From IMG/VR virus record IMGVR_UViG_3300034980_000289, positions 1 to 59,737 of that record: 59,737 nt of DNA, one strand, 5' to 3'. The notes under the pieces are model-generated. The model worked only from the letters and a program-made list of their open reading frames with translations, was not told the DNA's origin and made no database searches. Numbering within the stretch: position 1 is the stretch's first letter; every line of letters begins with the position of its first letter. Shown in pieces: positions 47,708-55,165 of the stretch. Position numbers and translations under genes: made by a program. The stretch is from a virus.

Positions 47708-47835
47708 CCTTGCCCTCTTTTCTTTTTACGATAATACTTCTTACTTCCTTTTATACCAAACTTTGAACCTCTTCCTTCGCCTTGCCTAGTCTTCTTCCCA
47801 TTTTTCTTAGGCTTGTACTCATCGTTAATATACAT
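47704..47835 (-). CDS. 43-residue Lys/Arg/Gly-rich microprotein
   Basis: From ATG 47835 to TGA 47704-47706 this frame gives 43 residues (MYINDEYKPKKNGKKTRQGE at the start, KKYYRKKKRGQG at the end). It abuts the phosphoesterase stop and overlaps the next start as ATGA. The high positive charge implies nucleic-acid contact. A second very basic microgene lies at 37995-38102. Confidence 0.65.
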   Translation of the reverse strand: MYINDEYKPKKNGKKTRQGEGRGSKFGIKGSKKYYRKKKRGQG

Positions 47836-48717
47836 TTAATTTTCCCAACACTTAATCCTTGTATCGGAAAACTCCATAGTAATCCAACCAGTCCTAACAA
47901 TTGGGTACATCGAATATCGAGCATACTCAGCGTATCGTAAGAAAGAACCTCCTCTTACATACCAACGACGCTTAAGAGCTTCTTCATTACCATCAACCCT
48001 AATCGAATCAACAGGCTTAGCGTAGAGCTGGTGATTATGACCAAGTACAAACACATCACCTTCGGAGTAAACAGCTGCCAATTTATCCAATTCGAGGTCG
48101 CCATTTTTTGCACCACTTTTACCGTGTCCACTAACAAGAAACCATTCCTTTTCCTTAACTTTAATTCTTGAATACCCTGGATATTGATAGTAAGGTACGT
48201 TCAATTCAGCCGCAAGAGTCTTACAAACATCAAAATCTAGTATGTTAAAACTACGGAGAAAATCATGATTACCTCCACGGATAAATAGGCACTTATCTTT
48301 AATTGGGGCTACCAATTGGAGGAAGGTAAGGTATTGCTCATCAGGTGGTATCATCTGACCTCTTTGAGAAATTTTATAGTGAGGAGGAATCAATTCTATC
48401 AAATCTCCATTGCCAAACCAAACTGCATTTGGGTCTTTAGCTATGGTTCTGACAGCTTCACTAAACTTTTTTAAATCAAACTCATGAGCCCCAACGTGGA
48501 TATCAGTGAGACAATGAACTCGAATAAGGTTCTTAGAACTGTAAGAGTAAATATCTCCAGGCTTAATGAGTAGATTGTATTCTTTTACTTCGGTGTCTAT
48601 GGGTACAGAAAAATATTTAAGACAAGAATTACATTTAAACTTCTGAGAAATCTTACCCTTCCTATTTGACTTACCATCCTTTTTGGTGTACATAGAAGTA
48701 CAATTTGGACAAACCAT
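47836..48717 (-). CDS. Metallophosphoesterase with N-terminal zinc ribbon
   Basis: This 293-residue protein starts with a zinc ribbon (CPNC at 3-6, CNSC at 29-32) and continues as a calcineurin-like phosphoesterase: DIH at 72-74, GNGD at 102-105, GNHD at 149-152, GHGKS at 197-201 and GHNH at 226-229. These residues hold two metal ions. The zinc ribbon suggests a nucleic acid substrate. Similar genes occur in the terminase region of many phages, where the role may be cleaning DNA ends. Confidence 0.85.
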   Translation of the reverse strand: MVCPNCTSMYTKKDGKSNRKGKISQKFKCNSCLKYFSVPIDTEVKEYNLLIKPGDIYSYSSKNLIRVHCLTDIHVGAHEFDLKKFSEAVRTIAKDPNAVWFGNGDLIELIPPHYKISQRGQMIPPDEQYLTFLQLVAPIKDKCLFIRGGNHDFLRSFNILDFDVCKTLAAELNVPYYQYPGYSRIKVKEKEWFLVSGHGKSGAKNGDLELDKLAAVYSEGDVFVLGHNHQLYAKPVDSIRVDGNEEALKRRWYVRGGSFLRYAEYARYSMYPIVRTGWITMEFSDTRIKCWEN

Positions 48718-49484
48718 TATACCTCCTTCCCTGAGCCTAGTATCTTTCTCTCGGCTTTCTCTATTTGCTCAGGAGAAAAACCACTAAACATTCCGACAAC
48801 TCCCTGTTCTATTTTCTTTACTCCAGTCCCTAGAGTCCCTATCGCCTTACCTAGTTCTTTTAAGGATTGAAGGGCAATATTTTCATCAGCTGATGTCTCA
48901 GCTAAGACTTTTAGATTGTTTAAGATGTACTCATGGTTTATCCCTAAAGATTTAGCAATATCCTGTACACCCTTCTCAACTTCTTTCATTACACGCTCCT
49001 GTTTTAAAAGGACGACTGCTTTTCTTTTTGCTTTATCTGGGGAATCCTCTTCATAGGCATCCATATAAGCTTTAACTGCACCCATCCCTACGGCTACATT
49101 TGTAGCAAATAACTTTTCTTTATTAGTAACGCTCTTTCTTTCTTTTACTCTTTTATTAGGATTAGTGATAGTTCTAGAAAAAGTATATCTATTTGGATGT
49201 CTTGTGAAATCAGAATCCATGAAATTCTTAGAATCTATAATAAAAGTACCCACGACAGTCCTAACGTACCCCTTTGCATATTTATAATTTTTTGAATCTT
49301 TTGGATGAGAGATGCTATTCACTTTGAGTAATTGAAGGATATTCCCATCGTCACTCCACACCCAATCTCCCTCTTTGCCATCTCTCCAGTCCTCTACTGG
49401 GGTGATATCAGGATGGTCTTTATAAAATTCAGAAATGTGTTCATAAACAAAATGTTCCTTTTTTTTAATGGTATTTGACTTCAT
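48717..49484 (-). CDS. Terminase small-subunit-like protein
   Basis: The length is 255 residues from ATG 49484, which overlaps the upstream stop as ATGA; an in-frame TTG 49526 would add 14 residues. The middle (FATNVAVGMGAVKAYMDAYE, then KAKRKAVVLLKQERVMKEVE) has the helix-turn-helix layout of small terminases. An added N-terminal domain (about residues 1-110) of beta type is present. It should recognise the phage DNA for packaging, and it lies four genes before the large subunit. Confidence 0.65.
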   Translation of the reverse strand: MKSNTIKKKEHFVYEHISEFYKDHPDITPVEDWRDGKEGDWVWSDDGNILQLLKVNSISHPKDSKNYKYAKGYVRTVVGTFIIDSKNFMDSDFTRHPNRYTFSRTITNPNKRVKERKSVTNKEKLFATNVAVGMGAVKAYMDAYEEDSPDKAKRKAVVLLKQERVMKEVEKGVQDIAKSLGINHEYILNNLKVLAETSADENIALQSLKELGKAIGTLGTGVKKIEQGVVGMFSGFSPEQIEKAERKILGSGKEV

Positions 49485-49687
49485 CCTGCTTGTGGGAATG
49501 GGTCTGTATTTCCTAATTGAGCCCAAAGAGAATCAATGAGACCTACGACCTCGATGGGGATATAAAACCTTTTACCATTAATCTCAATTGGGGATAGCTC
49601 TTCATCCGCAGACGCTAACCTAGAGAGAACTCGTTCTTGCTCTTCATAAGGCAATTGAGCTAACCACTCTATCGAAATTGAAGACAT
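49481..49687 (-). CDS. Small hypothetical protein
   Basis: This 68-residue acidic protein (SSISIEWLAQLPYEEQERVL) has its start shortly after the Lys-rich gene. Its end overlaps the small-terminase-like start as ATGA. No family is recognised; the coupling suggests a linked role in packaging. Confidence 0.55.
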   Translation of the reverse strand: MSSISIEWLAQLPYEEQERVLSRLASADEELSPIEINGKRFYIPIEVVGLIDSLWAQLGNTDPFPQAG

Positions 49688-49702
49688 AGGGCATATAACT
49701 GT

Positions 49703-49909
49703 TTAACTGTTAGCAACTGTTTTCTTTTCTTTCTTTTCTTTCTTTATATTACTTTCTTTCTTTTCTTTCTTTTCTTTTAGTATTTCAGCAGCCATTTCTA
49801 GGATAGCTTCATCAAATTCACGGTCTTCTTGCTCAGCCTCACGAGCAGCTACTCCAGTTAAACCTTCTTTGCCAGATAATTGCTTTGATGTTATGTAACC
49901 TTCGCTCAT
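49703..49909 (-). CDS. Lys/Glu-rich small protein, first gene of the late arm
   Basis: In these 68 residues the C-terminal half is coded by a simple (TTTCTTTTC)n-type tract and reads as KKEKK repeats. It starts at ATG 49909 and is the first gene of the minus arm, directly next to the divergent control region. It may be a short helical scaffold or DNA-interacting protein. Function unknown. Confidence 0.55.
   Translation of the reverse strand: MSEGYITSKQLSGKEGLTGVAAREAEQEDREFDEAILEMAAEILKEKKEKKESNIKKEKKEKKTVANS
49726..49788. repeat. Pyrimidine-rich simple repeat inside a gene
   Basis: A near-perfect TTTC/TTTTC repeat on the plus strand codes for the KKEKK tail of the first late gene on the minus strand. 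It may vary in length between isolates through slippage. Confidence 0.8.
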
Positions 49910-49924
49910 GTATCTAATTTAAGG

Positions 49925-50009
49925 GTATCCCCAGGTTCTTTTCAAGAAAAATTGTAGTATTTTGAAAGGCGCTCTTGTTTTGGGGGTACACCACTTAAAA
50001 GTGGTTTTT
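49925..50009 (+). ncRNA. Small structured RNA ending in an intrinsic terminator
   Basis: Bases 49925-49933 pair with 49981-49989 (9 bp, one G-U), with an inner hairpin at 49936-49948. Directly after, 49990-49995/50000-50005 forms a 6-bp hairpin (loop TAAA) followed by T residues at 50005-50009, an intrinsic terminator on the plus strand. No gene lies upstream on this strand, so this is either a short RNA or an attenuated leader of the plus arm. Confidence 0.5.
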
Positions 50010-50076
50010 CGTAAATAGAATTTACGTTAAAACGTAGTTTATGTTTTTTAAAAGTATTTGTATAGATAATTATACA
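50010..50076 (+). promoter_or_regulatory. Hairpin cluster before the plus arm
   Basis: Three hairpins sit close together: 50010-50016/50020-50026 (7 bp, loop AGA), 50024-50027/50032-50035 (4 bp, overlapping the first), and 50059-50064/50071-50076 (6 bp). They lie between the two divergent arms, so they may be operators, promoter hairpins or leader RNA. The 7-bp stem with a 3-base loop recalls promoter hairpins of N4-type virion polymerases, but only in shape. Confidence 0.35.
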
Positions 50077-50093
50077 GAAATGGAGATGATTAA

Positions 50094-50468
50094 ATCGCAA
50101 TAGTCAAGTTTAAAGCATTCGACTACTCAGGTGGTCGTGCTCTTAAGCGGTGGCGTGCTCCCAGAATCATAAGCATGGAGTCCGTGAAGCAAGCGTTAGC
50201 CGTAGGCATACAAGCCCTAGCTGTACGTAAGCAAGACAGGTATGCGTGGGAAGAAGAGCAGATAGCTAAAGCTGTATTGCAATTCCTAGAGAACGTTATG
50301 ATTCAAGCTCATACTGAAATGCCCAGAGATGACGCATTAGCTCTTGAAGCATCTATATCTGATGACCTCAAGGACTTATACAATGACATGGAAGCAATTC
50401 AGAACGCACGTGAGTCTTACGGCATGAACCGCAAAATGTCCAAGAAAGCAAAGCTGTTGTCTGGTTAA
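50094..50468 (+). CDS. Unknown 124-residue protein, apparent AUC start
   Basis: The frame is open from the TAA at 50091-50093. Before ATG 50175 it reads like real protein (AIVKFKAFDYSGGRALKRWR) with GGAG at 50082-50085, eight bases before ATC 50094. So I place the start at the near-cognate AUC; the shorter 97-residue form from ATG 50175 has no good ribosome site. The product is a basic N-terminal patch plus alpha-helical, acidic rest. Base composition is richer in G+C than the genes beside it. It lies directly before the giant RNA. Function unknown. Confidence 0.65.
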   Translation: MAIVKFKAFDYSGGRALKRWRAPRIISMESVKQALAVGIQALAVRKQDRYAWEEEQIAKAVLQFLENVMIQAHTEMPRDDALALEASISDDLKDLYNDMEAIQNARESYGMNRKMSKKAKLLSG

Positions 50469-50541
50469 ACAGACAGCAGCAATGCTGCTATATATATATA
50501 TTCAGTGCATATTCATGTATAAGATGAGCATAAGATGAGTA

Positions 50542-50570
50542 TTTCATAGACATACATTCATCTCTATTAT
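50542..50570 (+). promoter_or_regulatory. Possible promoter of the giant RNA
   Basis: A TATTAT box at 50565-50570 lies 17 bases downstream of TTTCAT (50542-50547), a weak -35. It follows a hairpin (50475-50480/50484-50489, loop AAT) and an AT tract after the unknown gene. The RNA would start near 50577-50590. The -35 match is poor, so this is only a candidate. Confidence 0.25.
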
Positions 50571-50589
50571 ATATATACCTTTTAATAGA

Positions 50590-52190
50590 ACCTGGGCACT
50601 AACTTAAATACCAGGAAAAGTTTAAAATCTTAGTACTTTAGTGTGAAGTAAGCACGTAACTGTGCCGCTGTAGCCACACATTGAAGTGCTAAGTGATATT
50701 TAAAATCTTAGCTCTTAGAGTCAATGATAAAGAACGTATGATTCATCGGTGTAAGCAAGGCGACACTGCCGAGTGTTGGACTGAGTTTATTGAATTATGC
50801 TACTTTAAGAGCTGAGTGATATTTTCGCATCATCTAGAATCCAGGGAAACCCTTCCATTAAGGAGCATCCTGTTGCATCAGTTGAAGCAATTTTGGGCAT
50901 TCTGTTTCTTCCGCAGTTTGCCCTAAAAAATTTAACATATCCCCGTTCACATGGGGGATTAATAAATGAATAGACGTGTGATTAGCAATGATGGTGTTGT
51001 GGTTATGCTCAACCAGCCATAGTTCATAATTGTTGTGAAAGCAAAGTTAATCGCGTTCGTATTTTCGGGTATTGCCCAATGGTGATATCTATTCATGAGG
51101 GGATATGAGCACAGCCAGATGGTAAATGGCTGGCGAAAGAGTATTCTAGAAGACTCAGAGCAAAATTTTAAATAACCATGTAAGACCGCTGATTAGGTCA
51201 TAGTTACCAGCATAAATCATGGGCATTGGTTATTACATTTGTCTTCGGACATACGGCTGCATATAGTCGTTAGATAAACCTAGAAATAGGTATAAAGTGG
51301 AAGCATCTCAAAGAGGTGTTATAAGCGATACTATTTATAGTATTAAAGTATGCAAATGAGTTATGTACAAGTCTACGGTTAAGTCTCTCTGAGCGGCTAA
51401 GTCTTGTATTTGTGCTTGGGTAAAGTACGATGAGGTAGTGATACCAATAAGAGAACTCATAGTAAATGGCATAAGTGTGCGAGCAGTTGCTGTTTATAGT
51501 CGATATATGTTATCTTGTCGAAAGATTAAGATGATAGTTGTCAAGACCATATTTCATGTTTGTCGCAAAACATAAGTATAGGAGGTTGTCGTAGTATACT
51601 TGCTTGAAAGAGTGAGGTCTACAATCAACAGCACAACCTTCTCCATACCCTTCTTTACCAATTAAGATTGGCAGGCTATACCTGCTATTCATAATAATAA
51701 AGAAAATCAATAGCCTGTTGACGGTTGAGAGCATAGGACACTTTACCTCTGAAACAATGAGGTGCATTTGGGCTCGAAAGGCTCGGTGTTCATGGTGAAA
51801 GCTCAGGTTGGCTTTATAAGTCATTAGGCGGTCGGCAGACCTGCACTGCAGTTATTAACTGTGTATACAACTTAACCGTTACGAGTGATGAGCGTTACTC
51901 ATTGTGTCTGATAGGATACTAGTCGCAAGATTAGTGGACAAAAGAGGGAAACAATACTCCTCTCAAAGACTTATCGCATCAACCTGTAGTCTCAGGGTGA
52001 TATTTAGAGCAATTAAGGATGATATGAGAAGTACAAGGGTGTAAGTGTGAGCAAACCGTCTTTACATACCCATAAGCAATCAGTTCTAACTCATAGAACT
52101 AATGAACGAAGTTAGACTACCTTTATTTAGCGTGAATAAAGTAAAAAGGTCACCTGCGTCTTGGAGACGACAAGCTATACGGTATAGCTC
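50590..52190 (+). ncRNA. Giant structured non-coding RNA (about 1.6 kb)
   Basis: No convincing gene covers this region; the only long frame is an antisense one at 51510-51824. By eye I find about 29 stems. Examples with perfect or nearly perfect pairing: 50629-50638/50684-50693, 50707-50717/50806-50816, 50966-50973/51089-51096, 51171-51178/51227-51234, 51918-51924/51929-51935, 52082-52088/52094-52100, 52121-52127/52135-52141 and 52173-52179/52183-52189. Loops of GAAA (51283-51286, 51520-51523), GUGA (51438-51441), GCAA (51925-51928) and cUUCGg (51244-51247) fit RNA on the plus strand. Size and site recall the ornate large RNAs GOLLD and ROOL of phages, but I cannot assign a class. Confidence 0.85.
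50620..50824 (+). repeat. Tandem repeat of a stem module in the giant RNA
   Basis: The module has 5' flank TTTAAAATCTTAG and 3' flank CTRAGTGATATTT, with the stem in between. It occurs twice: 50620-50700 and 50700-50824. The inner loops differ while the flanks and the stem length are kept, so the helix is conserved more than the sequence. A related TGATATTTAG lies near 51998. Confidence 0.7.
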
Positions 52191-52258
52191 GGAGGCATGA
52201 GTATGTACAAAGCCAATGAACAAAGCACCATTTTTTAACTAATAAGAGGGTATTAACT

Positions 52259-52729
52259 ATGACTAAAAGAGTAAAAGTTAAATTAAATATAAAACCACAA
52301 GCAATTATATGTGATGTAGATGGTACAGTTGCTTTAATGCACGGTAACAGAACACCGTTTGAATGGGATAAAGTTTGGAGTGATAAGCCTAATGATTGGG
52401 TAATAGATTTAATAGAATCATATTGTTTGATACAAAAATCTTATAATAAAGATTCTAATCTAATATTTTTATCAGGAAGATGTGATGTATGTTTTGATGA
52501 TACTAAAGAGTGGCTTGAAAAGTATTTTCATATTCCATTTGAATTATATATGAGACCAAAGGCTCAAGAATTTGAGAAAGATGCTAAGATAAAGCATGAG
52601 ATATATATTAATGAAATTAAACCTAACTATGATGTACGGTTTGTAATTGATGATAGAAAACAAGTGGTAGATATGTGGAGAAACGTAGCAGGTTTACCAG
52701 TAGCTCAAGTAGCAGAAGGGAATTTCTAA
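52259..52729 (+). CDS. HAD-family phosphatase, like the 3'-phosphatase domain of polynucleotide kinase
   Basis: In this 156-residue protein ICDVDGTVA (D19, D21) is the HAD nucleophile motif, FLSGR (72-74) is motif II, the conserved YMRPKAQEFEKDAKIK stretch follows, and IDDRKQVVDMWR (DDR at 131-133) is motif IV. This is the layout of the T4 PseT phosphatase domain, which removes 3' phosphates from RNA or DNA ends. The kinase domain is missing. It directly follows the giant RNA, so a function on RNA ends, such as repair of a cut RNA, is worth testing. Confidence 0.85.
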   Translation: MTKRVKVKLNIKPQAIICDVDGTVALMHGNRTPFEWDKVWSDKPNDWVIDLIESYCLIQKSYNKDSNLIFLSGRCDVCFDDTKEWLEKYFHIPFELYMRPKAQEFEKDAKIKHEIYINEIKPNYDVRFVIDDRKQVVDMWRNVAGLPVAQVAEGNF

Positions 52730-52866
52730 TGAGTAAAAAGAAAGAAATAATTATTAGTAGTGGTAAAAAGATGCAAATGGTAGTTATTCAAACACCTATT
52801 GCTGGGATAAAGAATAGAAAAGGTGAACAGGCAATAGATTCAATCACTAAACACAGAAAAAAATAA
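52729..52866 (+). CDS. 45-residue basic protein
   Basis: ATG 52729 overlaps the preceding stop as TAATG, so the longer frame from 52675 is not used. The protein is short and basic (MSKKKEIIISSGKKMQMVVI). No family; the start choice rests on coupling. Confidence 0.6.
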   Translation: MSKKKEIIISSGKKMQMVVIQTPIAGIKNRKGEQAIDSITKHRKK

Positions 52867-52868
52867 TT

Positions 52869-53147
52869 ATGGATAAAAGTGATAGAACAACTATGATAGA
52901 TGCCCTTCATTCTGTTGGCATTTATAAACAATTGCTTGATAGTTTAAATGATGATAAAATACAATCATTGTTTAGTTTAATTGGATGGGCAGCTTCCTCC
53001 TCTTTTACTGATGATATCAAGGATGAAGAGTGTGAACACACTGGCAATAAGGAAGTTGCTGAAGAGTACTATGGAAGAGAAGAGAGCCAATTCACCACTT
53101 ATTATATCTGTGAAGATTGTGGAGAAGAAGTGGCTGGTGAAGAATGA
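52869..53147 (+). CDS. Small acidic protein with putative zinc site
   Basis: In this 92-residue protein the C-terminal part shows C-x-H (CEHTG) and YICEDCGEEV, a Cys/His set that could bind one zinc. The N-terminal half is helical (LLDSLNDDKIQSLFSLIG). The stop overlaps the next ATG by three bases. No named family. Confidence 0.6.
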   Translation: MDKSDRTTMIDALHSVGIYKQLLDSLNDDKIQSLFSLIGWAASSSFTDDIKDEECEHTGNKEVAEEYYGREESQFTTYYICEDCGEEVAGEE

Positions 53148-53266
53148 CTGTTAAAAAATGTCGAAGTCAAAGACAGGTAAAAGCTGAAGTCATATTAAAT
53201 GCATGGAAGAACTATTGTAGAACTTCATGGATTTATAGATTTCTAGAAAGGCTAGGTTTAAGATAA
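53144..53266 (+). CDS. 40-residue basic microprotein
   Basis: From ATG 53144 (ATGA overlap with the previous stop) to TAA 53264-53266 (TAATG with the next start) there are 40 codons. The product is basic and ends in a helix (SWIYRFLERLGLR). Overlaps on both sides argue for a real gene. No function. Confidence 0.6.
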   Translation: MTVKKCRSQRQVKAEVILNAWKNYCRTSWIYRFLERLGLR

Positions 53267-54042
53267 TGAAAATTAAAAAGACCAAAGACTATGATAAATT
53301 TGTATTTATCAAAATTAATCGAGATATTATGACTACTCATGTTAACAATTTAAATAAATCATTTAATATTGTTGGTGAAAGGTTAGATATGTACCCGATT
53401 ATTGTGAAGCCACTTAAAAAGAAGTATGCGAGTGGAGCATATCCAAATGGAAAGCACGAAATATGGGACGGACAGCATAGATTTGTTACTGCTAGAAATA
53501 AGGATAGTTTTATATATTATATGATTGATGAAGAAGATGTATTGCAGCCCGAACATTTAGCATATCTTCAAACATCTAAATCATGGAACTTAGATAATTA
53601 TCTAAATAAATATTGTTCTTTAGCCAATACAATAGGCAAAGGAACTTATGATGATTATAAGATTTATGATGGGTTTAAAAGGAAGAGTGGATGGAGTCAC
53701 AACTGTGTTATTGCTTTATTAGTTAGTAACACTAAAGGCGCTGTGGCATCATTTAAAGAAGGTCATTTCAAAATTGAAAGAAGCATTTCCGATGCTAATA
53801 ACATTATTGAAATGATTAGTGACTTTGGAAGTCATTTTAAGTATTATAAGGCACGAAGCTTTGTGCTTGCTATGCTTAGAATCATCACTAGGGTAGAAAA
53901 TTATAACCATAAAAGAATGATGGCTAAGATGGAATACTTGAGTGAGAAATTAGTTAAATGCCCTGATGCAACAACGTATGTCTTGCTTTTAGAGAAATTG
54001 TATAACTTTAACTCTACTGGTGATTTCATACGTTTCATCTAG
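53266..54042 (+). CDS. ParB/sulfiredoxin-like nuclease-domain protein
   Basis: In this 258-residue protein EIWDGQHRF (motif at residues 68-73) is the core of the ParB/Srx fold, preceded by the usual 'YPIIVKP' strand. The following 180 residues are helical and charged. Phage proteins of this kind act as DNA nucleases or as partition-like regulators, and some bind CTP. It is followed by a strong hairpin (54054-54084). Confidence 0.8.
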   Translation: MKIKKTKDYDKFVFIKINRDIMTTHVNNLNKSFNIVGERLDMYPIIVKPLKKKYASGAYPNGKHEIWDGQHRFVTARNKDSFIYYMIDEEDVLQPEHLAYLQTSKSWNLDNYLNKYCSLANTIGKGTYDDYKIYDGFKRKSGWSHNCVIALLVSNTKGAVASFKEGHFKIERSISDANNIIEMISDFGSHFKYYKARSFVLAMLRIITRVENYNHKRMMAKMEYLSEKLVKCPDATTYVLLLEKLYNFNSTGDFIRFI

Positions 54043-54053
54043 GTGATGCGAAA

Positions 54054-54084
54054 GGACAGGGTTGCCGTCGGGGTGACCCTGTTC
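54054..54084 (+). terminator. Hairpin after the ParB-like gene
   Basis: Bases 54054-54062 pair with 54076-54084 (9 bp, one G-U) around a 13-base loop, followed by a short T-containing tail (TAACTTTAA). It is the strongest hairpin in this stretch, but the tail is not a clean T run. A terminator, attenuator or RNA processing site is possible. Confidence 0.45.
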
Positions 54085-54111
54085 TAACTTTAATTAATAA
54101 GGAGGAATATT

Positions 54112-54327
54112 ATGGCAAAAGCCGTAAAAGTATCAAGAGATGATTTTGAATCTTATCTAGATGTTCAAAATTATGGAGCATGGAATATGTTGTCTAGTGA
54201 AGCACGAGCTGCCACTGGATTAGAAGAAGAGATATATTCAAAGATAATAAAAAATTATAGTGGATTATCTAAAAAATATAACGATGAAAAGGAGAAAGAC
54301 CAATGGGTTTTGACGTTTACGGATTAA
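54112..54327 (+). CDS. Small hypothetical protein
   Basis: This 71-residue protein has a perfect ribosome site (AAGGAGGAATATT) before ATG 54112. It starts with a short basic segment (MAKAVKVSRDDFESYLDVQN) and continues helical and acidic. It overlaps the next gene by 25 bases. No family. Confidence 0.6.
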   Translation: MAKAVKVSRDDFESYLDVQNYGAWNMLSSEARAATGLEEEIYSKIIKNYSGLSKKYNDEKEKDQWVLTFTD

Positions 54328-54926
54328 ATCCGCAAGAACATAGTAGTTTGAGTGAAGATGCTATAAAGTTTCAAGATAAAGACGGTTGGGCAATGTTTGA
54401 TAAGATGGATGATAAAGACAAAGAAGCTTATTTCAATGCTCAAGATAAATACCGAGAAGAAAATCCTGGTTATTATTTTCGTAATAACGTATGGTGGTGG
54501 AGACCTCTATGGGAATTTGTATGTACTAGTTGTGATGATTTCTTAACACATAAAGATATGGATAAAGGTGGATATAACGATGGTAAGAAAATATCTAAGA
54601 CTAAATCACTTAAGATTTCTAAGAGATTATCTAAATTAATCGCAGATGGCACTGTTGATATGCTTGAAAGAAGAAGTACACTGGCAATTGAAAAAGCAAA
54701 AGCTCATAATAAAGAGGTTAGAAAAGAAATGGATAGAATAAGTGATGAATGTAAAGAAAAGCATGGAAAAGATTTAGTTCCTGCTAATTATCCTGAGCCT
54801 TATAAATCTCAGTGGGACGATGCATACTCAAAAGAAGATTGGACATCAAGTTATCCATTTTACGCAGATAATGTTAAATTATTTGCTACGTTCTGTCAAG
54901 AAAGTGGAGGTTTTGAAATATGTTAA
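54303..54926 (+). CDS. Conserved phage protein with Trp-rich motif
   Basis: In this 207-residue protein the N-terminus MGFDVYGLNP and the motif YYFRNNVWWWRPLWEFVC (about residues 57-74) recur in proteins of many phages I know only as hypothetical. The rest is Lys-rich and helical. The function of this group is not known to me. Confidence 0.65.
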   Translation: MGFDVYGLNPQEHSSLSEDAIKFQDKDGWAMFDKMDDKDKEAYFNAQDKYREENPGYYFRNNVWWWRPLWEFVCTSCDDFLTHKDMDKGGYNDGKKISKTKSLKISKRLSKLIADGTVDMLERRSTLAIEKAKAHNKEVRKEMDRISDECKEKHGKDLVPANYPEPYKSQWDDAYSKEDWTSSYPFYADNVKLFATFCQESGGFEIC

Positions 54927-55159
54927 AGCTAAGAGAAATACATACTCAAAAAGATAACGTATTAAAGCATTTAAGGAGTGGAAGAGAAATTAACTCTTTA
55001 GATGCCTTAGAACAATATGGTTGCTTCAGATTAGCTGCTATCATATGGAATTTAAGGGATGAGGGTCATAAAATTGTTACTAAGCCAGTAATAAATAAAT
55101 ACGGCAAATCGTTTGCATCCTACAAATTAAATGACGATTTAGTACCGTCTCAAAAGTAG
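54920..55159 (+). CDS. Winged helix-turn-helix DNA-binding protein
   Basis: In this 79-residue protein VLKHLRSGREINSLDALEQY and RLAAIIWNLRDEGHKI match the short helix-turn-helix domain in which the second helix reads 'sLDAl..yG..RLaa.i..Lr..Gh.I'. A single DNA-binding domain without effector part fits a local regulator. A hairpin element follows the gene (55166-55241), which could be its target. Confidence 0.8.
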   Translation: MLKLREIHTQKDNVLKHLRSGREINSLDALEQYGCFRLAAIIWNLRDEGHKIVTKPVINKYGKSFASYKLNDDLVPSQK

Positions 55160-55165
55160 TGCTAG

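Noticed and set aside
49700-49800. CRISPR-like repeat array in the TTTC tract
   Set aside because: It is a simple sequence repeat coding for Lys/Glu, with no spacers. I see no CRISPR array anywhere in the window.
51510-51824. 104-codon minus-strand frame inside the giant RNA
   Set aside because: It is antisense to many hairpins, has an odd composition and no ribosome site, and lies alone on the wrong strand for this arm.
52193-52240. Clear intrinsic terminator at the end of the giant RNA
   Set aside because: There is a T6 run at 52231-52236 but only a weak stem before it. The 3' end of the RNA cannot be fixed from the sequence.
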